This document shows, one piece after another, positions 1 through 5,178 of a stretch of 8,158 nt of DNA. Source of the stretch: Syntrophaceae bacterium UBA7544. GTDB taxonomy: Bacteria > Desulfobacterota > Syntrophia > Syntrophales > Smithellaceae. Within the stretch, counting starts at the first letter, position 1, and the number at the start of each line of letters is the position of its first letter. Where the stretch lies: NCBI GenBank assembly GCA_002479215.1, contig DLME01000045.1:24836-32993 (forward strand), written 5' to 3'. Position numbers and translations under genes: made by a program. The notes under the pieces are model-generated. The model worked only from the letters and a program-made list of their open reading frames with translations, searched no databases and was not told where the DNA came from.

Positions 1-43
1 ACGACTTTGAAGGGTCTATACGTTGTGAATTACGATTTGAAAG

Positions 44-108
44 GTGCAACGAAAAGATGAGCCGGAGCAGCCCAGCAGGCTGTGATCGGCTCTAGCGACT
101 TGTTAGGC
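44..108 (-). other. attC recombination site 1 (65 bp)
   Basis: On the minus strand it opens with GCCTAAC (a perfect RYYYAAC) and closes with GTTGCAC (one mismatch to GTTRRRY). Inner arms at 59-71 (GAGCCGGAGCAGC) and 79-92 (GCTGTGATCGGCTC) pair around a 7-base loop. The 79-92 arm has one more base than its partner, which sets a minus-strand orientation. It closes the cassette carrying the gene at 172-822. The left core has drifted, so recombination there may be weakened. Confidence 0.8.
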
Positions 109-171
109 GATGCTCTTTTTCGATTAAAACTCAACAATAAAGTCTAAACCCGCATCGGTTTATTTATATTT

Positions 172-822
172 CTATAATTTTGCTTCTGATCTGAAGGATA
201 ACACTATAATATTTTCATCTTTTTCGATTCTCTCCAATTCATGCTTAATATTATTTGTAGTCTCGTCATTTGTGTACCAATAGTAATCATCAAAAAGCAT
301 GAAAACAACGCTTTTTGCTATCTTACAATCTCTAATAGCTTTCAATTTTTCTATATCTTCATGAATCTTTTCAATTGGTGTTTTGTAGTAACGCTCAGAT
401 GGACTATGGAAACATTTCATTTCAGCACATAATAAAAAAGGTTCTTTACTGCTCTCATGAGTAATTATTAAATCAATTTTGGGTCCTCTTTTTTTCATTT
501 TAAGTTTAGTCTTTAATTCATCCAACCTATCCTCAAACTCATAACCTTCAAAATTATTACGGTTAACATTTTTCTCAAAATGTATTTCAACATTCGAATA
601 TTTATTTTCTTTTTTCTTGTTTAGAATATCACAAAAGAGCCTTCCGATATGAAACATCAAATCATATTCATTCCAACAAATCCAATGCTGTATTTTAGCG
701 TCTTCTTTTTCATTAAGTGATTTTTTATATTCAGGAACTTTTTTATTATAGTAATCATAAAAAAATGTGTTCCAAGCCTCTTCTAACATGTGCTGAATTT
801 CTTTTGCGATGTCTTCAGGCAT
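172..822 (-). CDS. PD-(D/E)XK nuclease-like cassette protein
   Basis: This 216-residue soluble protein has no signal peptide or membrane segment. The centre carries a PKID stretch (Asp117), then about 16 residues later a beta-strand-like segment with AEMK (Glu134, Lys136). That is the D...ExK spacing of PD-(D/E)XK nucleases. An acidic helix near Glu52 (WNEYDLMFHIG) could supply the usual extra acidic residue, and the helix after residue 150 (EDIEKLKAI) fits the fold. The family cuts or processes DNA using a metal ion; the target here is unknown. The start at 822 is backed by AGAAGGA at 829-835 with 6 bases of spacing. The gene is visibly AT-rich compared with the genes right of 3600, as expected for acquired cargo. 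It is the only gene of its cassette and may have its own promoter. Restriction, anti-phage defence or repair are all possible; none is shown. Confidence 0.7.
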   Translation of the reverse strand: MPEDIAKEIQHMLEEAWNTFFYDYYNKKVPEYKKSLNEKEDAKIQHWICWNEYDLMFHIGRLFCDILNKKKENKYSNVEIHFEKNVNRNNFEGYEFEDRLDELKTKLKMKKRGPKIDLIITHESSKEPFLLCAEMKCFHSPSERYYKTPIEKIHEDIEKLKAIRDCKIAKSVVFMLFDDYYWYTNDETTNNIKHELERIEKDENIIVLSFRSEAKL

Positions 823-865
823 TTTATATCCTTCTAGTTGTTACTTGGTTAAATTGTTCTTGATA

Positions 866-895
866 AATTTAGGGACGAATTTTTAAACCTGACAA
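866..895 (-). promoter_or_regulatory. Candidate cassette-borne promoter
   Basis: On the minus strand, TTGTCA (890-895, five of six to TTGACA) is followed after 18 bases by TAAATT (866-871, four of six to TATAAT) in AT-rich DNA. It lies inside the cassette, between the core at 957-963 and the nuclease-like gene, whose leader of about 134 bases is long for a cassette. AT-rich DNA gives chance matches easily. Confidence 0.3.
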
Positions 896-956
896 TTTTT
901 AAATTCGCTCAATATTATTTCAGAAGAAGATTACCTCCCATTCCCTAATGTTTATA

Positions 957-1012
957 GCCTAACGAAAAAATCAGCTGGAGCGTGGCGATCGGCTGGATTG
1001 GCCTTGTTAATT
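957..1012 (-). other. attC recombination site 2 (56 bp)
   Basis: On the minus strand it runs from AATTAAC (one mismatch to RYYYAAC) to GTTAGGC (perfect). Inner arms near 971-977 (TCAGCTG) and 991-997 (GGCTGGA) pair imperfectly, with an extra C in the arm that comes first on the minus strand, so the orientation matches the other sites. Its inner bases resemble site 1 (GGAGC and GATCGGCT in both), which suggests the two sites are related. The TAA stop of the gene at 1007-1771 lies inside the first core, a common arrangement in compact cassettes. Confidence 0.75.
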
Positions 1013-1771
1013 TTCCTTTATTGGACAATTTGATATTTTTTTCGCAAAGTAATAAGTACTACAAAATGAGACAGCTAACTGATTTACTTTAATTACGCCA
1101 CTTCGGGGAATTAATAAGTTCTCAGAATCGCCCAGCAAAATGATTCCAGGCGAAATTGGTAGAATGGTAAAATTAGAAAAAGTCTCTGGGACGATAAACT
1201 CGCCTTCCATTGAACTGACAATGCCCCATTTTAATTTTCCCATTTGACTTGTTATTCTATCAATGCCCATTTGAATGTTTATGCCATTCATAAATCGCCC
1301 CGGAACCAAAGCATCCTTTCCTCTGATAAAAGTTATATTACTTTTTTCGAGACGTTCTTCTTCGTCTTTCGTCAGCTGTTTGCCACTAGCAATACCCTTG
1401 AGTTGCACATCCTGTATTGGATTTGTATTTCGATAGACTCGAAGGTTCCACAGAGCAAAATAATTAGTTGCAATCCTGTTATCCTCTTCTTCCAGATGTA
1501 TCGCCTTATTATTGATAACTTTATCAGCTAGACCCTGAAATGAATCTTCAATTTCCTTCATGTACCCAGCCTCAGCACGCTGATCCCAACATCTCTTTGC
1601 GCAAAACAGTGGATCATCAGGCAGTAAACTAATGATTTTGTTTTGAGTAATTAGTTTAACTTCCACTGTCCCATTATCATCTGCAAAGCGTTCAATACTT
1701 TTAACTGGGGAAATATGTTGGTTTACAGTTATTTGATGTGGATTCTTTTTTTTGGGTTTTTCATATTTCAT
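1007..1771 (-). CDS. DUF4238-like cassette protein
   Basis: This 254-residue protein is soluble and has no signal peptide. Its layout resembles DUF4238 proteins: an N-terminal HQITVNQHI...SIERF segment (12-29), a central helical part (about 57-114) ending in ALWNLRVYRN, and a C-terminal FIVPETFSN...LPISPGIILL stretch (192-213), where the family typically has a strand-rich FITSDNP...PLSP region. The match is from memory of the pattern, not an alignment. No biochemical role is settled for the family. The ATG lies only 6 bases past the attC core at 1778-1784, with no Shine-Dalgarno sequence in GTTAAGTTGACTT, so translation is either weak or does not use one. The TAA stop sits inside the next attC. 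It is the sole gene of its cassette; transcription probably comes from upstream in the array. Confidence 0.65.
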   Translation of the reverse strand: MKYEKPKKKNPHQITVNQHISPVKSIERFADDNGTVEVKLITQNKIISLLPDDPLFCAKRCWDQRAEAGYMKEIEDSFQGLADKVINNKAIHLEEEDNRIATNYFALWNLRVYRNTNPIQDVQLKGIASGKQLTKDEEERLEKSNITFIRGKDALVPGRFMNGINIQMGIDRITSQMGKLKWGIVSSMEGEFIVPETFSNFTILPISPGIILLGDSENLLIPRSGVIKVNQLAVSFCSTYYFAKKISNCPIKEN

Positions 1772-1777
1772 AAGTCA

Positions 1778-1932
1778 ACTTAACGGAACGGCGCTAAGCT
1801 GCGGCGCTGAATTTTTTCAATATACACTAAACGAAACGAGTCCATGCTGGTTCTTTCAATTTTGTAATGACCTCTGCTCGCCATGAATTATGCACCGACG
1901 CTCATTCCGTCAGCTTGAGCGCCTGGTTAGGT
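1778..1932 (-). other. attC recombination site 3 (long type, 155 bp)
   Basis: Both cores are perfect: ACTTAAC at 1778-1784 and GTTAGGT at 1926-1932 (plus-strand reading). Inner arms GGCGCTAAGCTG (1790-1801) and CAGCTTGAGCGCC (1911-1923) pair fully except for one extra G in the second arm, which is the extrahelical base and gives a minus-strand orientation. About 109 bases between the arms form the variable terminal region. It is the clearest site in the window and belongs to the cassette of the membrane protein at 1945-2505. Its length and arms differ from sites 1 and 2. Confidence 0.9.
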
Positions 1933-2540
1933 GGCACCATTTACTTATTTACGATTTATCTGCTGACCGTATTTTAAGATGAGAATGATCATAACTACGA
2001 ACTGTAAGATTGCGTAAATGCCAGCATTTACCCAGGCAGAATTCCAATTCGGAATCAATATGGCTGGTATGCCAATGATTAGTGTCAAAAAGAGGGCGCC
2101 GACAAACATTCCGGACGCGCCCGGTTGCTTCCGCAAAAGGTTTATCATTCCGGCAATGACAAAGATAAATGGTACGAGGGCGGCTGCGAAAAACTTGATG
2201 ATTGGCTCATAGCTAATATGGAGGCTGAAAAGTTCTGGTTGAGGTTGCTTGAGTTCCACCAGAACAGAATCAAAGATTGGAGCCAGATCTTTTGACTGCT
2301 TGATGTTTTGCAGTTCCATTGCGTGGAGCCTTTCGAGTGCAGTAATTTGGTGATCGATGTGTATGTATGTCGAGTATCCCGTGATTCGGTCGAAGGCATA
2401 GAAAGTGAGCAATACAAGCGCCAGGAGAAAGCAAATGTAAAGCAGTCTTCTAAAACTGAACTGTACAAAAGTGTTCTCGATACTCTTGACAAGCGATTCT
2501 AGCATGATGAATGTCCTTAAACGAGTTGGTGCCGCCTAAC
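1926..2540. repeat. 14-base inverted repeats flanking the membrane-protein gene
   Basis: GTTAGGTGGCACCA at 1926-1939 on the plus strand matches GTTAGGCGGCACCA at 2527-2540 on the minus strand, 13 of 14 bases. The one difference would be a T-G wobble on the plus strand. Each copy contains a cassette core site plus 7 bases inside the cassette. The other two cassettes show no such extended match. Confidence 0.75.
1945..2505 (-). CDS. Four-helix membrane protein, cassette-encoded, function unknown
   Basis: This 186-residue protein has four predicted membrane segments: about 20-38, 102-124, 131-152 and 159-177. A hydrophilic loop of about 63 residues lies between the first and second, with helical, charged content (ITALERLHAMELQNIKQ). 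The N-terminal arg pair (19-20) and the C-terminal NRK tail suggest both ends are cytoplasmic, which puts the large loop outside. No catalytic or transport motif is visible, and I do not recognise a named family. AAGGA (2514-2518) lies 8 bases before the ATG at 2505. The gene fills its cassette, between the core at 2534-2540 and attC site 3. Small membrane proteins are frequent integron cargo, with roles in envelope stress, effector export or defence sometimes proposed; none can be assigned here. Confidence 0.75.
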   Translation of the reverse strand: MLESLVKSIENTFVQFSFRRLLYICFLLALVLLTFYAFDRITGYSTYIHIDHQITALERLHAMELQNIKQSKDLAPIFDSVLVELKQPQPELFSLHISYEPIIKFFAAALVPFIFVIAGMINLLRKQPGASGMFVGALFLTLIIGIPAILIPNWNSAWVNAGIYAILQFVVMIILILKYGQQINRK

Positions 2541-2541
2541 A

Positions 2542-2605
2542 GTGTTTATATGTATACTTGCTAATATTACAAACACCGCAATGCCGTCAGCATAACACCC
2601 TGCGG
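2542..2605. other. Two adjacent hairpins next to the unpaired cassette core; possible attI or decayed attC
   Basis: The first is GTGTTT (2542-2547) with AAACAC (2571-2576) around an AT-rich middle. The second is CCGCA (2576-2580) with TGCGG (2601-2605), enclosing ATGC (2581-2584) with GCAT (2590-2593). They start one base past the core GCCTAAC (2534-2540), on the side where an attI or the previous attC belongs. They do not form a standard attC, because a second core is missing. Confidence 0.35.
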
Positions 2606-2822
2606 CAACAACCGGAATTTTAAGTCTAATAACTTAATATTTAACAATAATCAATCTATTTCCTATTTTCTAGCTTGGGATATTATCTGGATCGGCATAA
2701 CATCCCTATTCATTAACTAGAGATTATCCGCCGGACTTATATTGCAGATTACTATTTGAAACCTTGTAGACACGATTGGAAATGTATTTTCAACATTTCA
2801 GGAAGTATGATTTAATAGGAAA

Positions 2823-2852
2823 GGAGCCTCCGGCTCCTACCGGAGGGGCTCC
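2823..2852. repeat. GC-rich palindrome, REP-like
   Basis: GGAGCC (2823-2828) can pair with GGCTCC at 2832-2837 (3-base loop) or with GGCTCC at 2847-2852. In the second fold TCCGG (2829-2833) also pairs with CCGGA (2840-2844), leaving two extra G. The two folds exclude each other. No run of T follows on the plus strand, so a simple terminator is unlikely there. It stands out in an AT-rich spacer and looks like a dispersed palindromic repeat, which cannot be confirmed from one copy. Confidence 0.5.
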
Positions 2853-3031
2853 ACACATGCTATCCGGCGAACTTCGTTTTCCAATACGTATTTCTATAAA
2901 ATAATTGCAATAATTAAATTGATAAGTTAAATGTAATATGCTTCAAAAATAGAAAAGTAAGAGGTTCGTAGCAAAATTTAGTGTTCTCCCCGCGTCGGCT
3001 GACCTCCAGTGTTGGCTGTTATTCTTCCATT

Positions 3032-3053
3032 TATAGCCATACATTTAGCCATA
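3032..3053. promoter_or_regulatory. Direct repeats upstream of brnT, candidate antitoxin operator
   Basis: TATAGCCATA (3032-3041) and TTTAGCCATA (3044-3053) match at 9 of 10 bases and are exactly 12 bases apart. CopG-type ribbon-helix-helix antitoxins bind short repeats spaced about one helical turn apart and repress their own operon, which fits the position 43 bases before the toxin start. A weak promoter match follows: TTGCTT (3063-3068), 16 bases, TATATT (3085-3090). It would start transcription almost at the GTG codon. Confidence 0.4.
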
Positions 3054-3096
3054 TTATTATATTGCTTTATTTCAGCATAATCTGTATATTGAATGT

Positions 3097-3384
3097 GTGA
3101 AGAAATTCAGCTTCGAGTGGGATGAAGACAAAAATAGAGAAAATCAAGAGAAACACGGTGTTTCTTTTGAATTTGCGCAACATGCCTTTATTGATCCCTG
3201 TCGTGTTATTGCGGAAGATATAAGCCATAGCAGCCGTGAGAATCGATTCTACTGTATCGGCCGGATTAACAAAGAGATCATCACGGTTCGTTTTACATAC
3301 AGGGGTAATACCATACGCATTATCGGGGCTGGTTACTGGAGAAAGGGAAAGAAAATTTATGAAGCAAAAAATAAAATACACTAA
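3097..3384 (+). CDS. brnT: BrnT family ribonuclease toxin
   Basis: The protein has 95 residues, the usual BrnT length. The N-terminal FEWDEDKNRENQEKHGVSFEFA (5-27) is the family hallmark, and the C-terminal half has RFTYRG (65-70) followed by RIIGAGYWRKGKKIYEA (74-90). Most BrnT proteins have RIISAR in this place; the RIIGAG form belongs to a variant branch that I recall paired with CopG-type antitoxins. BrnT toxins have a RelE-like fold and cut RNA to stop translation under stress, and the partner neutralises them. The GTG at 3097 is chosen because the family motif begins a few residues in; no clear Shine-Dalgarno is seen and no in-frame ATG lies just upstream. The antitoxin gene overlaps its 3' end by 26 bases. 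Toxin-first order is typical of BrnTA. It reads opposite to the cassettes, so it is probably not one of them. Confidence 0.88.
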   Translation: MKKFSFEWDEDKNRENQEKHGVSFEFAQHAFIDPCRVIAEDISHSSRENRFYCIGRINKEIITVRFTYRGNTIRIIGAGYWRKGKKIYEAKNKIH

Positions 3385-3598
3385 TGAACCAATGGGGAAA
3401 TTGAGAATAATTGACGATTTTCTTCCGCCGCCGGATCAATTGGCATTAAAGGAAGACAATATAAAGGTGACAATTTCTTTGAGTAGATCGAGCTTAAATT
3501 TCTTTAAGGAAGAAGCGCAGGTGAGGAACACTTCTTATCAGCAAATGATCAGACGGATCATCGATCTTTACGCTACTCATTATAAGGATAGCAGATAA
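3359..3598 (+). CDS. CopG-type (ribbon-helix-helix) antitoxin of the BrnT pair
   Basis: The protein has 79 residues. The C-terminal part holds a ribbon-helix-helix domain: beta strand KVTISLS (36-42), first helix about 43-55, a turn near RNTS (56-59), second helix YQQMIRRIIDLYATHY (60-75). The N-terminal part (IIDDFLPPPDQLALKED, 17-33) is the segment expected to bind and block the toxin. The ATG at 3359 is chosen over an in-frame ATG at 3236, because it gives the usual antitoxin length and keeps the overlap with brnT to 26 bases; AAAGGGAAAG just upstream may serve as a weak ribosome site. The overlap suggests coupled translation. It should act as both antitoxin and operon repressor, probably on the direct repeats at 3032-3053. 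It plays the BrnA role, but I use no symbol because CopG-type partners are named inconsistently. Confidence 0.85.
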   Translation: MKQKIKYTNEPMGKLRIIDDFLPPPDQLALKEDNIKVTISLSRSSLNFFKEEAQVRNTSYQQMIRRIIDLYATHYKDSR

Positions 3599-3669
3599 CC
3601 ATTTATTCAAGCCGAGCATCTGTGGCGGCAGCTGATTATACAAACATAAAATAGAAAGGAGCTATAGGT

Positions 3670-4077
3670 ATGAACGTAAAACGATTCATTGGGGCAAGTA
3701 TTGCGGTATTTTTTGCCTTCGAAATTATCGATGCGGTTGTTCATATGGTGATCTTGAAAAAAGCATATGAGGCTCTCGGTCCCATTTGGAGGCCGGATAT
3801 GATGTCCTTGTTGTGGATTTTCCATGTGGGTTCTTTCATCCTGGCTTTTTTGTTTACCTATATATTCGTCAAAGGGTATGAAAACAAGGGTATTGCAGAA
3901 GGTGTTCGTTATGGCGTCATCGTTGGGCTTTTTGCGAACATTCCTTACGCATTTTACGAATATGCGATGTTTCCTCTGCCTCTTTCGTTATGCGTGCAAT
4001 GGTTCATCTACGGTATGATTGGATTTATCATTTGCGGTATAATTGCTGCCGGCATTTATAAACCAAATAAAGTATAA
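3670..4077 (+). CDS. Small four-helix membrane protein, function unknown
   Basis: This 135-residue protein has four membrane segments: about 5-28, 46-67, 80-100 and 105-129. Loops are short, with KGYENKGIAEGVRYG (68-82) between the second and third. Charged or polar residues inside or next to helices (Glu18, Asp21, His25) could matter. I recall close relatives in Geobacter-like bacteria that keep the WRPDMM, KGYE.KG..EG.RYG and QWFIYGMI patterns, but know no assigned function. The start is well supported: AGGAG at 3657-3661, 8 bases before the ATG. It begins 71 bases after the antitoxin and ends 61 bases before the hydrolase, so it could lead an operon with the next two genes. No clear promoter could be picked out in the gap before it. 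Confidence 0.75.
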   Translation: MNVKRFIGASIAVFFAFEIIDAVVHMVILKKAYEALGPIWRPDMMSLLWIFHVGSFILAFLFTYIFVKGYENKGIAEGVRYGVIVGLFANIPYAFYEYAMFPLPLSLCVQWFIYGMIGFIICGIIAAGIYKPNKV

Positions 4078-4138
4078 ATTTTTGAGGACATTCCCGCAGT
4101 CGCGATGAAACAGTCCCCATGATGGAGATCGGTAAAAA

Positions 4139-5101
4139 ATGAGAATTGTAAAATGGACTTTGTTGTTACTAGGCATCATAATTATTATCGGTGCGGGAAT
4201 TGCGGCTGCTATAGCATTATCCTCCCCCGAATCGCCTCCAACTTTGGAATTAATCTCGGCACCTTTTCGCAGCATGGACTTTTCCAATCTGCCGCCGTTG
4301 AGTCACTATACAGCTCGTGACGGCGCCAAGCTCGTTTATCGCACCTATCTTTCGCGACAATCCAAACAAACAATAGTCTTGATCCATGGCTCATCAGGTT
4401 CAAGCCGAAGCATGCATGCCCTTGCCGGATATTTGCAGGGACAGGGGATGGATGTCTATGCATTGGATGTTCGTGGTCACGGCGAATCCGGTAGCAAAGG
4501 GGATATCACTTATGTTGGTCAGCTGGAAGATGATCTAGAAGACTTCGTTAATCAGGTGTTAAAAGGTAAACAGGAGGCAACACTGGTCGGATTTTCGGCG
4601 GGAGGCGGTTTTGCCTTGCGGTTTGCGGGCAGCAGCAGGCAAAAACTGTTTGCTCATTATGTGCTGCTGGCACCTTTTTTGCGGTACGATGCCCCTACGA
4701 CCAGACCCAATAATAGTGAGTGGGTCAATTCGAGCGTTTCTCGCATCATCGGTATTTCGCTGCTTGGTCCCCTCGGCAAAAAATGGTTCGGTCATTTACC
4801 TGTGCTTGCTTTTGCCGTTGATCCAAAAACTGCCCAATATCAAACCGCGACTTATTCATACAGGCTCTGGAGCAACTTTGGTCCGCATCACGATTACAAA
4901 GCGGATATGAAAGCCGCGAAGCAGCCCATTACTGTAATGATAGGGAAAAATGACGAATTATTTTATCCGCAGAAATATCTGCCGGTATTCGCGTCTTCTC
5001 AGCCACACGCGGAAATCGCTATCGTTCCAGGTGTCGGTCATATTACTCTCATTTCGGATAAGGCCGGCTGGAAGGCTGTAGCAGAACAGATTTCTCATTA
5101 A
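4139..5101 (+). CDS. Membrane-anchored alpha/beta hydrolase (serine hydrolase, lysophospholipase-like)
   Basis: The protein has 320 residues. A hydrophobic segment at 7-27 with no clear cleavage site should anchor it in the inner membrane with the catalytic domain outside. The alpha/beta hydrolase signs are all present: LIHGSSGSS (81-89) with the oxyanion-hole HG, DVRGHGES (110-117), the nucleophile elbow GFSAGG (151-156, Ser153), the acid in GKNDELF (269-275, Asp272) and the base in GVGHITL (298-304, His301). A cap-like insertion lies around 181-245. The order resembles monoacylglycerol lipases and lysophospholipases (Hydrolase_4), which cut ester bonds in lipids; the true substrate is not visible. 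GGAG at 4124-4127 lies 11 bases before the ATG. The gene follows the small membrane protein by 61 bases and precedes the YyaL homologue by 77, so co-transcription is possible. Confidence 0.88.
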   Translation: MRIVKWTLLLLGIIIIIGAGIAAAIALSSPESPPTLELISAPFRSMDFSNLPPLSHYTARDGAKLVYRTYLSRQSKQTIVLIHGSSGSSRSMHALAGYLQGQGMDVYALDVRGHGESGSKGDITYVGQLEDDLEDFVNQVLKGKQEATLVGFSAGGGFALRFAGSSRQKLFAHYVLLAPFLRYDAPTTRPNNSEWVNSSVSRIIGISLLGPLGKKWFGHLPVLAFAVDPKTAQYQTATYSYRLWSNFGPHHDYKADMKAAKQPITVMIGKNDELFYPQKYLPVFASSQPHAEIAIVPGVGHITLISDKAGWKAVAEQISH

Positions 5102-5123
5102 AAATATTTTTATAAACGCCAAA

Positions 5124-5140
5124 TCGAAAAACAGTTTCGA
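5124..5140 (+). promoter_or_regulatory. Hairpin in front of the YyaL-type gene
   Basis: TCGAAA (5124-5129) and TTTCGA (5135-5140) form a perfect 6-bp stem with loop AACAG. It ends two bases before the in-frame ATG at 5143 and would cover the place where a ribosome site for that codon should be. No T run follows, so it is not a typical terminator. It favours the start at 5179, or it may tune translation. Confidence 0.4.
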
Positions 5141-5178
5141 CAATGACGACGCGTGCTGAAAAAAAAGGTCGAAGCGTC

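Larger units (their letters stand above)
44..2540 (-). mobile_element. Integron gene-cassette array (three cassettes, no integrase in window)
   Basis: Three minus-strand genes alternate with three attC-like sites (44-108, 957-1012, 1778-1932), and a further core site GTTAGGC ends at 2540 on the minus strand. Cutting at G^TTRRRY gives cassettes of about 913 bp (50-962), 821 bp (963-1783) and 756 bp (1784-2539), each with one gene reading toward its own attC, which is the standard cassette layout. In each site the arm that comes first on the minus strand has one extra base, as in known attC sites, so all three face the same way. No tyrosine recombinase is encoded here, which makes it CALIN-like within the window. 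An integrase could lie outside, and the array may run on past position 1. Confidence 0.8.
2541..3096. other. Gene-free stretch between the cassette array and brnT
   Basis: About 550 bases with no convincing gene on either strand. On the minus strand it lies upstream of the array, where an attI site or another attC would be expected. No GTTRRRY partner for the core at 2534-2540 is visible on the plus strand within about 160 bases. Visible structures are an imperfect inverted repeat GTGTTT/AAACAC (2542-2547, 2571-2576), a nested hairpin at 2576-2605, a GC-rich palindrome at 2823-2852 and direct repeats before brnT. I see no integrase remnant, but a heavily decayed one could be missed by eye. 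Confidence 0.6.

Noticed and set aside
2145..2492. Second minus-strand frame of 115 codons overlapping the cassette membrane protein
   Set aside because: It lies inside the 186-codon frame, is Ser-rich without a hydrophobic pattern, and lacks a ribosome site.
2980..3025. attC-like look of the stretch with GTCGGCTGAC and GTTGGCT, hinting at a fourth site
   Set aside because: No core matches RYYYAAC or GTTRRRY properly on either strand, and no paired arms with matching cores frame it.
3236..3358. Longer antitoxin starting at ATG 3236
   Set aside because: The extra 41 residues read through brnT in another frame and look unlike antitoxins; the product from 3359 has the normal length.
3067..3381. 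Minus-strand open frame of 104 codons across the toxin gene
   Set aside because: It mirrors brnT, shows no recognisable family, and the plus-strand product has clear BrnT motifs.
3599..3669. Terminator between the antitoxin and the membrane protein (GCCG...CGGC)
   Set aside because: The stem is only 4 bp with a long loop and no T run follows.
5143..5178. Start of the YyaL-type gene at ATG 5143
   Set aside because: No ribosome site, a hairpin directly before it, and 12 extra residues before the conserved N-terminus; kept as a less likely alternative.
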